Shown here one piece after another: positions 53,512 to 63,004 of a stretch of DNA of 64,000 nt (the stretch's first letter is position 1; each line of letters starts with the position of its first letter). The position numbers and the translations under genes were made by a program. The notes under the pieces were generated by a model that was not told the origin of the DNA, made no database searches, and saw nothing but the letters and a program-made list of their open reading frames with translations. This DNA is from Nitrosospira multiformis (GTDB taxonomy: Bacteria; Pseudomonadota; Gammaproteobacteria; Burkholderiales; Nitrosomonadaceae), in assembly GCF_900111585.1 (NCBI RefSeq), contig NZ_FOHI01000007.1, positions 62,001 to 126,000 on the forward strand. Reading direction: 5' to 3'.

Positions 53512-54633
53512 TCAGGCGTTCCCCAGCGCCTGCAAGGGATCGACATATCGCATATCAAATTCCTGCGCAATAGCGGGATAAGTGACCGATCCGCGATGCG
53601 TGTTCATTCCGAATTTCAATGCCGGATTTTTTCTCACCGCATCCACACCTTCATCCGCCAGCTGCACGACATAGATTGCCGTCTGAATACTAAGCGCGAA
53701 GGTACTGGTACGAGGAACGGCGCTCGGCATGTTCGCGACACAATAATGCACCACCCCGTCGATCTCATAGGTTGGATTGCTATGGGTAGTAGGTCGGCTT
53801 GTTTCAATGCATCCCCCCTGATCCACCGCCACATCGACGATGACCGATCCTCTTCGCATTTTCGGCAACATATCCGCCCTTACCAGCCAGGGGGTTCGTC
53901 CCCCCGGGATCAAAACCGCACCGATGACAAGATCGGCGTTGTAGACCGCTTCCTCGATATTGTATTCATCGCTGAAGCGCGTCTGCAATTGCCCGCGATA
54001 TATGTCATCCAGGTATTTCAGACGGTCGTGGCTCACATCCAGCACGGTGACCTGAGCGCCACATCCCGCAGCCACGCGGGCAGCGTTCGTTCCCACGATG
54101 CCCGCACCGAGAATGGCCACGTTGGCCGCGGCCACGCCAGGAACACCGCCCATCAACACGCCTCGTCCCCCTTGTGTTTTTTGCAGATAGGTCGCACCGA
54201 TTTGAGTAGCCATGCGTCCCGCCACCTCGCTCATGGGCGCCAGCAGTGGCAATTTCCCATCTGCGGTCTGCACCGTTTCGTAAGCCACAGCCGTAACGCC
54301 ACTCGCGAGCAAAGCCTCGACAAGAGGGCGGTCCGAGGCCAGATGAAGATAAGTGAAAAGCATCATGTCCCGATGCAGGTAAGCGTATTCTGCAGGAGTC
54401 GGTTCCTTGACCTTGACCACGAGCTGTGCTGCCCACGCATCTTCCGCCCGGGGGACAACCGTAGCCCCTGCCAAGCGATATTCATCGTCCGAAAGAAAAC
54501 TGCCTTCTCCCGCTCCGCTTTGCACTAGTACGCGGTGACCACGCCGCGTCAATGCTTTGACGTTGCTTGGAGTCATGCCGACTCTGTTTTCATGGTCTTT
54601 CGTTTCTTTGGGCAATCCGATCAGCATGGGCAT
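53512..54633 (-). CDS. ald: Alanine dehydrogenase
   Basis: A 373-residue enzyme that interconverts L-alanine and pyruvate plus ammonia using NAD. It begins MLIGLPKETKDHENRVGMTP. The catalytic Lys in VVKVKEP and the His in TYLHLA fall at family positions 74 and 95 if counted from the second Met. The NAD-binding ILGAGIVGTNAARVAAG lies near 174-190, and a VGAVLIPG-type region and SNPTYEIDGVVHYCVANMPSAVPRTST follow. The length is typical. It stands alone; neighbours give no pathway hint. In an ammonia oxidiser it could assimilate ammonia, but that depends on the unproven host guess. Start 54633 or two codons later; ribosome-binding site weak. Confidence 0.95.
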   Translation of the reverse strand: MPMLIGLPKETKDHENRVGMTPSNVKALTRRGHRVLVQSGAGEGSFLSDDEYRLAGATVVPRAEDAWAAQLVVKVKEPTPAEYAYLHRDMMLFTYLHLASDRPLVEALLASGVTAVAYETVQTADGKLPLLAPMSEVAGRMATQIGATYLQKTQGGRGVLMGGVPGVAAANVAILGAGIVGTNAARVAAGCGAQVTVLDVSHDRLKYLDDIYRGQLQTRFSDEYNIEEAVYNADLVIGAVLIPGGRTPWLVRADMLPKMRRGSVIVDVAVDQGGCIETSRPTTHSNPTYEIDGVVHYCVANMPSAVPRTSTFALSIQTAIYVVQLADEGVDAVRKNPALKFGMNTHRGSVTYPAIAQEFDMRYVDPLQALGNA

Positions 54634-55031
54634 ATATAACTGGGGTAACTGGGAAATGAGGAAAACGTTTTTTGTGTATGACTGAGTCTGGAAAAGTTAG
54701 CAGGGACAGCGCGCAAATGTTGCTGGAAAGCCGCCTCTCATCTTCCTTTCAAGTATACAACCGACGTGAAATCACTCGAAAAAAATATTCGACCGGCGCC
54801 GCAACCGGTAAGAACTAGCCCGAATACTTCACCGGATCACGGGATAATGGGGTGAAGTGTTTTGGGAGTAGATTTGCGTTCCCGCGCCAAGCCAATAGTC
54901 GGGCCTATTGACACGAAGCGAGGGCGCGAAGATGCCCCAAAACACCGTCAGTGCCCGTGAAGGCCGATGATATAGACCGGATTTCAGCCTTGGTTGATCA
55001 GATATCGTGTTCATACCGCTTTCTACAATTG
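54634..55031. other. Gap holding a large hairpin element
   Basis: The gap separates alanine dehydrogenase from the dienelactone hydrolase gene, both on the minus strand. I find no credible gene; a 61-codon frame at 54829-55014 is unsupported. The notable content is the nested inverted repeat at 54857-54945. Confidence 0.5.
54857..54945. repeat. Nested inverted repeats, about 89 bp
   Basis: Outer arms GTGTTTTGGG (54857-54866) and CCCAAAACAC (54936-54945) are perfect inverse copies. Inside them CGCGCC pairs with GGCGCG, and CAATAG pairs with CTATTG around TCGGGC. The whole could fold into one long imperfect hairpin, as do mobile palindromic elements and some structured RNAs. No poly-T tail is seen. 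Confidence 0.6.
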
Positions 55032-55817
55032 TCAGGCCGGTTGGGTGAAATATCCGGACTGGTGAGAACCGAGCAATTGTTTGCGCAAGTGCTGAAGCAC
55101 AACTTCACGGGTATCGACTCCACCTTTGAGAGCTGTCGGATAATCCAGCGTGAGAGTGGAATGCGCTTTCCCCGGCACCGTAACAGAGTGAAAGCGCGGA
55201 ACAGGTGACTCTGGAGCAGGCTGAAGTGAGGCTTCCAGCCGCTTGAATCGGCTCGCGGAACAAAGCGCATCGTCCTCGAAACGGAGTCCGAGTAACGACA
55301 TCGTATCCCTGCGGCCGGACGCGAAGGACAGCGCTTCGGGTTCGACATCGAGCCCTTCGGGCTGACAGAGCGGCAAACTCGGCTGTGCGGCGACGGGTGC
55401 GAGGAGTGATGCCTCGAGCATCATGGCCAAAACGAATCCGCCCGTGTAACACATGCCAATAGCGCCCACGCCGGGACCACCGCACTCGGCATGTATTTTT
55501 CGGCACAAAGTCCGAAGCGGTATGGTGATAGTGCTCGATTTACCGGCCGCAAGTGTGTTGAATTCCTTCCGTATGCATACGAAAGGCGCTTTCAGCAGGC
55601 CCAGCGCCACAGACTGGAGGGGCCTGCCGAACAGAAGTGGCATGACGACGTGAAATCCTCGATCTGCCAGCCATTCCGCAAACTCGACAGTCTCCGAAGT
55701 AAGGCCCGGCAGTTCGTGCAGGAGGATAACGCCGTACCCTCCACCTTTCCGGAAAATCGGGAATGTATAACCGTCCGCAGCGAACAGTTCTTCCGAAAAA
55801 CCCTTGATTGCGCTCAC
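55032..55817 (-). CDS. Dienelactone hydrolase-family protein
   Basis: A 261-residue alpha/beta hydrolase. The oxyanion region GVILLHELPGLTSET lies near 29-43. The nucleophile elbow is GMCYTGGF near 120-127 with Cys, as in dienelactone hydrolases. The acid residue is near RFEDDALC, and the His is in GKAHSTLTLDYP. The substrate is unknown. The start lies 48 bp after pntB on the same strand, so it may be a downstream gene of the pnt operon, although no functional link is obvious. Confidence 0.85.
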   Translation of the reverse strand: MSAIKGFSEELFAADGYTFPIFRKGGGYGVILLHELPGLTSETVEFAEWLADRGFHVVMPLLFGRPLQSVALGLLKAPFVCIRKEFNTLAAGKSSTITIPLRTLCRKIHAECGGPGVGAIGMCYTGGFVLAMMLEASLLAPVAAQPSLPLCQPEGLDVEPEALSFASGRRDTMSLLGLRFEDDALCSASRFKRLEASLQPAPESPVPRFHSVTVPGKAHSTLTLDYPTALKGGVDTREVVLQHLRKQLLGSHQSGYFTQPA

Positions 55818-55865
55818 TGCGTCATTACATCCGGCATCATCCGATGCTGCTGGCGATGTTCGCCG

Positions 55866-57245
55866 TTATAAGGCCTTGACCATGTCTTCGACGACCTTCT
55901 TGGCATCCCCGAATATCATCATGGTCTTGTCCATGTAGAAGAGATCGTTGTCCAGCCCGGCATAACCCGCAGCCATGCTGCGTTTGACCACCATTACCGT
56001 ACGCGCTTTATACGCATCCAGAATGGGCATGCCGTAGATCGGACTACCCGGCACATTTGCAGCTGGATTCACCACGTCGTTTGCGCCAAGCACAAGCACC
56101 ACGTCGGTATTGGAAAAATCGCTGTTGATCTCATCCATCTCCAGCACCTGCTCATACGGTATCTCGGCTTCGGCCAGCAGCACGTTCATGTGCCCCGGCA
56201 TGCGCCCTGCAACAGGATGAATGGCAAAACGCACATTCACACCTTTCTTGTGCAGCATTTCCGCCAGTTCCTTCACCGCATGCTGCGCCCTGGCCACGGC
56301 CAACCCGTAGCCCGGCACGATGATGACGCTGTCAGCATTTCCCATGATGAAAGCGGCATCGTCCGCGCTGCCGCTGCGGTAGGTCTTTTGCGTCCCGTCC
56401 CCTACCACGGCGGCTCCCCCCTCACTCCCGAACCCGCCCAGTATGACGGAGAGGAATGGGCGGTTCATCGCCTTGCACATGATATAGGACAGGATCGCGC
56501 CCGAACTCCCCACCAGTGATCCCGCGATGATCAGCATGGGATTGCCAAGTGAGAACCCTATACCGGCCGCTGCCCACCCGGAGTAGGAATTGAGCATGGA
56601 AATGACCACGGGCATGTCAGCGCCGCCAATCGGAATGATGATGAGAAAACCGAGCACAAACGCAATCGCGGTCATGGTGGCGAAGGCAGTCCAGTTCGTG
56701 GTGGCGCTGAAGAAAAACCACAGACCGAATCCAATCATGATAATCGCCATGGCCAGGTTGACCCTATGCTGACCGCCGAAAGTGATGGGTGCGCCACTCA
56801 TCCGGCCTGACAATTTGAGGAAGGCTATCACCGAACCCGACCAGGTCATGGCGCCGATGAATGTACCAAGAAACAGTTCCAGCTTGCTGCCCATCGGCAA
56901 TGTCTCGGGCAAACCAAAGGAAGCGGGATTATTGACAGCGGCGATGGCGATGAATACCGCCGCCAGACCGACGAGGGAGTGCATGAACGCGACCAGTTCC
57001 GGCATCGCGGTCATTTGCACACGCCGCGCCACAACGGCGCCGATGGCGCCTCCCAGCCCGATACAGACGATGATCAACGCCCAGTTCTTGGTGATGGTAA
57101 GCGTGGTAATGACCGCGATTACCATCCCGACGATCCCGAACTGATTCCCGCGTCGGGCGGAGAGCGGCGAGCTTAAACCTTTTAGCGCCAGGATGAAGAA
57201 AACCGAGGCGATAAGATACGCGAGAGCGACCGTATTTGCCGACAT
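55866..57245 (-). CDS. pntB: NAD(P) transhydrogenase subunit beta
   Basis: A 459-residue membrane subunit. The first 250 residues hold about eight helices, including LVAFMHSLVGLAAVFIAIAA with proton-pathway residues. The C-terminal NADP-binding domain III (about 280-459) shows VIIVPGYGLAVARAQHAVKELAEML, FAIHPVAGRMPGHMNVLLAEA and LVLGANDVVNPAA. Together with PntA it uses the proton gradient to reduce NADP with NADH. pntA2 ends 3 bp upstream and pntA1 precedes it. The start is supported by a nearby GGAAG. Confidence 0.95.
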   Translation of the reverse strand: MSANTVALAYLIASVFFILALKGLSSPLSARRGNQFGIVGMVIAVITTLTITKNWALIIVCIGLGGAIGAVVARRVQMTAMPELVAFMHSLVGLAAVFIAIAAVNNPASFGLPETLPMGSKLELFLGTFIGAMTWSGSVIAFLKLSGRMSGAPITFGGQHRVNLAMAIIMIGFGLWFFFSATTNWTAFATMTAIAFVLGFLIIIPIGGADMPVVISMLNSYSGWAAAGIGFSLGNPMLIIAGSLVGSSGAILSYIMCKAMNRPFLSVILGGFGSEGGAAVVGDGTQKTYRSGSADDAAFIMGNADSVIIVPGYGLAVARAQHAVKELAEMLHKKGVNVRFAIHPVAGRMPGHMNVLLAEAEIPYEQVLEMDEINSDFSNTDVVLVLGANDVVNPAANVPGSPIYGMPILDAYKARTVMVVKRSMAAGYAGLDNDLFYMDKTMMIFGDAKKVVEDMVKAL

Positions 57246-57248
57246 TGA

Positions 57249-57554
57249 CTAGCTTCCTTTTTTATCTTTTTTTCTGAACATTTCCAGCATCCGCTGGGTA
57301 ACAAGAAATCCCCCGAATACGTTGATCGCAGCCAGCGTTACCGCGGCAGCCCCCAGCCATACCCCCCAGTCGGTTTCCGCCGGCCCGGCGGCGAGCATGG
57401 CGCCGACGAGAATAATGCCGGAAATCGCGTTGGTCACCGACATCAATGGCGTGTGCAGGGCCGGGGTCACATTCCAGACCACGTGATAACCCACGAACAC
57501 GGCCAGCACGAATACAGTGAGATTAATAATGGTTGGGTCAATTTCACCAATCAT
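57249..57554 (-). CDS. pntA2: NAD(P) transhydrogenase subunit alpha, part 2 (membrane)
   Basis: A 101-residue protein with about three helices: [37 protein letters not shown] and [19 protein letters not shown]. This is the C-terminal membrane part that is fused to PntA in E. coli but split in many alpha- and betaproteobacteria. The conserved [17 protein letters not shown] segment is intact. An AAGGAGCG ribosome-binding site precedes it. It lies between pntA1 and pntB; with them it builds the transhydrogenase. Confidence 0.95.
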   Translation of the reverse strand: MIGEIDPTIINLTVFVLAVFVGYHVVWNVTPALHTPLMSVTNAISGIILVGAMLAAGPAETDWGVWLGAAAVTLAAINVFGGFLVTQRMLEMFRKKDKKGS

Positions 57555-57659
57555 GATCGCTCCTTCTAATCTGTTAATTTTTTACCAGGACACGAACCGG
57601 GGGAGGAAAAGCAACGGTTAAAGCACAGGCGCTGCTTTTCAGCCCGGGGGCATGTTCCT

Positions 57660-58787
57660 TCAGGTTTTCCCGATGACTTCCCCGTTGGCGCACACCAGGG
57701 TTCCGGCGATGATTTCGTCTTCACGATTTATATTGAGTTCACCCGTCTTTGCATCAAGCATCAGGTTGAGAAAATTCATCAGGTTGCGTGCATACAGGGC
57801 GCTGGAATCCGCGGCTACCAGTCCGGGCAGATTGGCAATGCCGACAAGATGCACGCCATGTTTCACGACGACCTTGTTCAATTCAGACAAGGGACAGTTG
57901 CCACCGGCTTCAACCGCCAGGTCGACAATAACAGAACCCGGTTTCATCGCCTGCACCGTTTCTTCCCGGATCAGCACGGGGGCCGGACGGCCGGGAATCA
58001 GCGCCGTCGTAATAATGATGTCGGCCGCAGCGGCGCGCTGGTGCACCAGTTCGCCTTGGCGCCGTTTGTAATCCTCCGACATTTCGCGCGCGTATCCACC
58101 CGCGGTTTCCGCTTGCGCCTTTTCCTCGTCGCTGAGCGCAACCTCGACAAACTTGGCGCCCAGGCTTTCCACCTGCTCCTTGGCTGCCGGGCGCACATCG
58201 AATGCTTCGATTACCGCCCCCAGCCGTTTGGCGGTCGCAATGGCCTGCAATCCCGCTACCCCCGCGCCCAGAACCAATACTCTCGCCGCCTTTACCGTAC
58301 CGGCCGCTGTCATCAGCATGGGGAAAAATTTCTGGTAGATGTTGGCCGCCATGATCACCGCCTTATATCCGGCGATGTTGGCCTGTGACGACAGCACATC
58401 CATACTCTGGGCGCGCGAAATGCGTGGCAGTTTCTCCATCGAAAAAGCGGTTATGCCGTGAGCGGCGAGCGCCTCGATGCCCTCCGCCTGATGCGGAGAA
58501 AGCAGTCCAACCAATACGGCATCCTTGCGCATCAATGCGAGTTCAGACGCTTCGGGCGCGCGCACCTTGAGCATGATCTGAGATTGGCCATACAGCTCGC
58601 CGGGATCGGTCACAATACTTGCGCCGGCAGCCTGGTATTCCGCGTCCGGTATGCTCGCGCCCGCACCCGCGCCGGACTGTACCAGAACGACATGCAAACC
58701 TTTGGCGGTAAATTTCTTGACCGTCTCCGGCGTGGCGGCAACCCGGGTTTCTCCCCCACGGGTCTCTGCCGGTATTCCTATATGCAT
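57660..58787 (-). CDS. pntA1: NAD(P) transhydrogenase subunit alpha, part 1 (NAD-binding)
   Basis: A 375-residue soluble domain I of the proton-translocating transhydrogenase. It starts MHIGIPAETRGGETRVAATPETV. The NAD-binding fold VLVLGAGVAGLQAIATAKRLGA lies near 167-188 and is followed by the acidic FDVRPA end of strand 2. The mobile loop region near EMSEDYKRRQG and the SELNKVVVKHGVHLVG segment agree with the family. It is split from the membrane part, encoded by pntA2 105 bp downstream. It starts with a GGGAGA ribosome-binding site and is the first gene of the pnt set, 366 bp after the large flavoprotein gene. Confidence 0.95.
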   Translation of the reverse strand: MHIGIPAETRGGETRVAATPETVKKFTAKGLHVVLVQSGAGAGASIPDAEYQAAGASIVTDPGELYGQSQIMLKVRAPEASELALMRKDAVLVGLLSPHQAEGIEALAAHGITAFSMEKLPRISRAQSMDVLSSQANIAGYKAVIMAANIYQKFFPMLMTAAGTVKAARVLVLGAGVAGLQAIATAKRLGAVIEAFDVRPAAKEQVESLGAKFVEVALSDEEKAQAETAGGYAREMSEDYKRRQGELVHQRAAAADIIITTALIPGRPAPVLIREETVQAMKPGSVIVDLAVEAGGNCPLSELNKVVVKHGVHLVGIANLPGLVAADSSALYARNLMNFLNLMLDAKTGELNINREDEIIAGTLVCANGEVIGKT

Positions 58788-59153
58788 GAATATCTCCCTT
58801 TATCTTTCTTGTATGCGCCACGCTCGGTGGCGAGGTGAAAAGCCCCTTGCACCTATCGCACAGCCCTATTCCAACAAAAACCCCGAATTATAAATGAACC
58901 TGGGCACAATGCAGTGCTCGATCAAATGAAAACCGATTCTTTTCTCCAACTTTCCGCCAGTCCTTTCTCTTGTAAGTGGGATCAGCGGACTTGAAAAGAT
59001 CTCAATTGCGCGCTTCTGGTTATAACAATTCATGGAAGTGCAGAAGTGGAGGCGAGCTCTGCCGACAACGTTTTCATCGTCCGGCAGAACCGCCCGCAAT
59101 TGTTTTGATTTGGAAAAGACCGGGATTCCCGTTTTCTGGAAAGGCGATGTTCC
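58788..59153. other. Gap between flavoprotein and transhydrogenase genes
   Basis: A 366-bp gap between same-strand genes. It may hold the pnt promoter. Short open frames present here have no supporting feature. I see no terminator with a clear T-run after the flavoprotein gene. Confidence 0.4.
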
Positions 59154-62100
59154 CTATTTAATGACGGGCTCCGCAGAAACTTCGAGTTCCGGCTGGCTCG
59201 TCTCTTTCAGGCAATGGCTGATCCAGCGGGTGGTCAATTTCTCCTGCACGCTGTTCTGGCGCAAACGCGATGCCAATCCGCTGAAATCGACCTGATCGAG
59301 CGGTTGATCCTGGTTGAAGCACGAAAACACATATGTAATTTCTCCGGTCTTCGGGTCCTTATGGGGTTGCAGGCATTGAGCGCAGATTTCTTTCATCATG
59401 CACTGCATAGGCGAGTTGATGGAGCCGATCGCGAAGTGATCCGTTTTCAGGTAGGGTTTCAACCGGGTATGGCGGGCCGCGCCTACAGCCGCCATCATTC
59501 TGTCGGAACCAATGGCAATGATGCGGTCGGCATCCGCCAGACGGATTTTCTGCGGTCCCAGGGCGCCGCTTCCGTAAGCAGCCATTGCCTCGACGATGTT
59601 TCCTACAAAACTATAATCGCCCGGCCTGGAAGGCGTGAAACCCGGTGCTTCATCGCAGCACCAGATCACCACGTCGGCCGCAGCCTCGATTTCGGCCACC
59701 TTGTAACGGTCGATCAGCTTCTTGTACCCTGCAAAATACAGGATTTTCGATCCCGCAGCCCGTGCCGCAGCACCGATGGAGAACAGCACGGCGTTCCCGA
59801 GCCCGCCACCCACCAATGCCACGGTCTCATCCGGCAGAATTTCTGTAGGCGTGCCGGTCGGGCCCATCAGAACGACAGGATCTCCCGGATTAAGTCTTGC
59901 ACATAAATCCGCGGACCCGCCCATCTCCAGTGCAATGAGAGAAACCAGCCCGCGGGAAACATCCACCGAGGCGCCGGTAAGCGCAATGCCTTCCATCGCA
60001 AGTTTGGTATCGCCTGCTGTTGTGGCAAGCGTTGCAAAATTCTGGAAGCGATAGAATTGGCCCGGATGAAAGCGTTCCACTGCCATCGGCGCATGCACGA
60101 CGACCTCCACGATATTGGGCGTGAGGCGTTCGACTTTGTGCACGGTTGCGCGCAGCCTGCCATTGATCTCTGCAAAAAATAGCCAGGCCGGCTTCGTGGA
60201 AGCGGGTGCCAGGCGTTCAAGCACGTGGCTGACCACGGGATAACCCTGCTTGGCGCTGGACATCGCTTTCACCACATTCCCCGAATAGGACGGATGCAGG
60301 TCGCCGAAGAAGCTGATGAAACGCCCATCCTCGTTACGACTCAGCAGTACGGTGGGATGCTCAGGCTTGGGATTCCCGCGTGCCGGATTTGCCGGATCGC
60401 CGTTTTCATCGCAGGCGGCAAAATAGCGTCCATGGAGCTTGAAATGTTTATCGTCCTCCCGCGCAAGCACCGTATTGGGCTGCGTTCCCGCCGCGACCAG
60501 AACAGCGCGGGCAGGCAATACGGCTTGCCCGGTTTTCTGCCAGGAGCCGGTTTCGTCGAGCGCCTGTACCGCAAAATGCACAGCCTTTGCATGCTCCCAT
60601 CTATCGGTATCCACACGGACGGGAGTGAGCCCTTCGGCAAACCATATACCCTCCTCCATGGCTTTTTCGACTTCTTCATGGTTGAGCGTGTAGGAAGGGC
60701 TGTCGATGAGGCGTTTTCGATAAGCGATCGTCGCGCCTCCCCAGGATTGCAGCAACTCAAGTATTCGCGGGGCGCGTCCTTCCCGTTCCGCTTCCTTGCG
60801 CTCTGCCCGAATGGCGCGGGCATGGCTGAGAAACTCCTCGGCAATTTCTCGTTCTTCCTCATCCCAGGCCCCACGGATCGCTGCTTCGCCCTGGACGGCA
60901 ACAAGAATTTCATAGCGGCGCAGGAACTTGTCCACTTGCACGGGATAGTATGCCAGTGCTTCGGTCGCGGTATCGATGGCTGTCAACCCCCCGCCGATGA
61001 CCACCACCGGCAGGCGCAACTGCATGTTGGCAACCGAGTTGCTCTGAGCCGCGCCGGTCAACTGCAATGCCATCAGGAAATCGGACGCAGCGCGAACTCC
61101 CCGCGCCAGACCATTGGGCAAATCAAGCACGGTAGGACGTCCTGCTCCTGCAGCGAGCGCTACATGATCGAATCCCATGGCGAACGCATCGTCCGCAGTG
61201 AGTGTTCCGCCGAAGCGGACACCGCCAAAAAGCGCAAACTCTTCCCGCCGCTCCAGAAGCAGGCGGATCAGCTTGAGAAAGTTCTTGTCCCAGCGGACAG
61301 TGATGCCGTATTCCGCAACACCGCCGAAACCGCCAGGCATGCGCTCATCCAGATTCTCTGCCAGCTCATCCGTATTGCGGACGGCCCTGAACGGAACGTG
61401 CTCCCCCTGCTTGTTCACGCCGGAGAGTTCCGGTTCCAGGGGCTCGATCTTGAGACCATCGATTCCAACCACGGTATGACCGTCATTCATCAAATGATGC
61501 GCCAGGGTATATCCCGCTGGCCCCATGCCCACCACCAGCACCTTGCGGCCCGTCGGTGTCTTCGGCACAGGTCGACGCAGATTGAGCGGATTCCAGCGAG
61601 TCAGGAGGCTGTATATCTCGAATCCCCAGGGCAGTTCCAGGACATCCTTGAGGGTACGCGTCTCGGCCTGCGGGATATCGACCGGTTCCTGCTTCTGATA
61701 AATGCAGGATTTCATGCAGTCGTTGCAGATACGATGACCCGTGCCGGCACACATGGGGTTGTCGATGACAATCATCGCGAGGCCGCCTATCGCCACGCCC
61801 TGCGTCTTGAGTTTGTGAAATTCCGAAATGCGCTCTTCCAGAGGACATCCTGTCAGCAGCACGCCAAGCTGGCTTTTCTTGAAGGTAACAGGCTCATCGG
61901 GTGTTTTTTGTTTTTCTTTCATCCCCTTGGAACAGGAATCCTTCCCCTGTTCATGGCACCAGATGCAGTAATTCGCCTCATCCAGGGCTCCCACCAGATC
62001 GGTTCCCCGGTCGGTGAGGGAAAATCCTTCCCGGCGGCGTATATGATGAAGCTTGTGAATTGTATAACCTGCCGACGTGTCCGTTTCCGTTGACAATAGA

Positions 62101-62747
62101 TGCAGGAAATCGAGCTTGGCGGGGGCCTTGAACAATACGCCAGTTGCATTGCGCTTCCGTCCGGCAGGAGTCTTCAACGCCCAGGCGGCATACAGCAAGG
62201 CATCCTTGAGGCGATCTTCATTCGCGCTCTCGTCCAGCAGCCACTCCGTCACTTTTGTTGCAAAAACCAGCTCTGAGAAAGGAGTGCCGAATTCGGCCGC
62301 CAGTTTTGCTTCCAGTGCAACGCCATCCACTGCGGCAGCATCCGCCTCACTGACCTTGTTCATGGCGCGCCGCTGGACGAACAGCCTCTTGCAGGAATAA
62401 AGGGGTGCGAGCTGATGATGACGTGCCGCAAGCGCTCCGGCTTCTTTCTCTATGCCGAATAGCTTGGCAATGAAATCCTCCATCCAGGGCGCGACTTCAA
62501 TCAGCAGTGCAGCTTCTTCCTTGCGATCGAGATGATCGGGTTGGATTCGCGCATGCTCCAGACGAACACGTAGTCCCGGCTCTCCTTCATCGAGAAAACC
62601 AAGGAATGCCTGATCCAGTCTCACCAGCCCTTCCCGACGATACAGGTCGGCAAAAGCCATGCCAAACCCCAGCGCCGGAGATGGAACGTCAGATGCCTGT
62701 GCCGGGTGAAGCGCCGATTGTAAACTTGTCATGATAAAGTCATTCAA
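59154..62747 (-). CDS. Fused GltD-like and PyrK-like flavoprotein (NfnAB-like)
   Basis: A 1197-residue cytoplasmic redox protein. Residues 1-250 form a domain I do not recognise. Cys-rich segments follow (CIWCHEQGKDSC near 264, CPLEE, then CAGTGHRICNDCMKSC near 335), like the iron-sulfur region of GltD-type small subunits. A two-dinucleotide-fold reductase comes next, with VLVVGMGPAGYTLAHHL near 402 (FAD) and VVVIGGGLTAIDTATEAL near 582 (NADPH). From about 855 a ferredoxin-reductase/PyrK-like module begins (FHPGQFYRFQNF, ALVGGGLGNAVLFSIGAA), ending in a Cys cluster for a [2Fe-2S] centre near 1110-1140. GltD- and PyrK-like modules are the two subunits of NfnAB, the bifurcating NADH-dependent ferredoxin:NADP oxidoreductase. 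The activity here is inferred. The N-terminal extension and fusion are the odd parts. Confidence 0.82.
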   Translation of the reverse strand: MNDFIMTSLQSALHPAQASDVPSPALGFGMAFADLYRREGLVRLDQAFLGFLDEGEPGLRVRLEHARIQPDHLDRKEEAALLIEVAPWMEDFIAKLFGIEKEAGALAARHHQLAPLYSCKRLFVQRRAMNKVSEADAAAVDGVALEAKLAAEFGTPFSELVFATKVTEWLLDESANEDRLKDALLYAAWALKTPAGRKRNATGVLFKAPAKLDFLHLLSTETDTSAGYTIHKLHHIRRREGFSLTDRGTDLVGALDEANYCIWCHEQGKDSCSKGMKEKQKTPDEPVTFKKSQLGVLLTGCPLEERISEFHKLKTQGVAIGGLAMIVIDNPMCAGTGHRICNDCMKSCIYQKQEPVDIPQAETRTLKDVLELPWGFEIYSLLTRWNPLNLRRPVPKTPTGRKVLVVGMGPAGYTLAHHLMNDGHTVVGIDGLKIEPLEPELSGVNKQGEHVPFRAVRNTDELAENLDERMPGGFGGVAEYGITVRWDKNFLKLIRLLLERREEFALFGGVRFGGTLTADDAFAMGFDHVALAAGAGRPTVLDLPNGLARGVRAASDFLMALQLTGAAQSNSVANMQLRLPVVVIGGGLTAIDTATEALAYYPVQVDKFLRRYEILVAVQGEAAIRGAWDEEEREIAEEFLSHARAIRAERKEAEREGRAPRILELLQSWGGATIAYRKRLIDSPSYTLNHEEVEKAMEEGIWFAEGLTPVRVDTDRWEHAKAVHFAVQALDETGSWQKTGQAVLPARAVLVAAGTQPNTVLAREDDKHFKLHGRYFAACDENGDPANPARGNPKPEHPTVLLSRNEDGRFISFFGDLHPSYSGNVVKAMSSAKQGYPVVSHVLERLAPASTKPAWLFFAEINGRLRATVHKVERLTPNIVEVVVHAPMAVERFHPGQFYRFQNFATLATTAGDTKLAMEGIALTGASVDVSRGLVSLIALEMGGSADLCARLNPGDPVVLMGPTGTPTEILPDETVALVGGGLGNAVLFSIGAAARAAGSKILYFAGYKKLIDRYKVAEIEAAADVVIWCCDEAPGFTPSRPGDYSFVGNIVEAMAAYGSGALGPQKIRLADADRIIAIGSDRMMAAVGAARHTRLKPYLKTDHFAIGSINSPMQCMMKEICAQCLQPHKDPKTGEITYVFSCFNQDQPLDQVDFSGLASRLRQNSVQEKLTTRWISHCLKETSQPELEVSAEPVIK

Positions 62748-63004
62748 AAGTTATAAGTGAAATCAAAAAGGGGCAAAAATCATCAGCTATCAAAACTGAT
62801 TACGTACGAAAAGTTTTATATCCCTTTTCAGTTTGTGCTTTTTCCCGCTTTAAAAATACAAAAGCGGCAAGGTCCTGTTCCCCTTATCCGCCCTTATCTC
62901 CCCATACGCCCTGTTGAGCTTTCCGGACTGCGTGTTGCTGCCAGCCCTGCAGCGCTAAAACACCCGCTACTGCTACTACCTGACAGCCCTCGGGCTTATC
63001 GACC

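Noticed and set aside
60225-62093. A 622-codon open frame on the plus strand
   Set aside because: It lies wholly antisense to the flavoprotein gene, whose motifs are clear. Its product has no recognisable domain. Long antisense frames are common opposite GC-rich genes.
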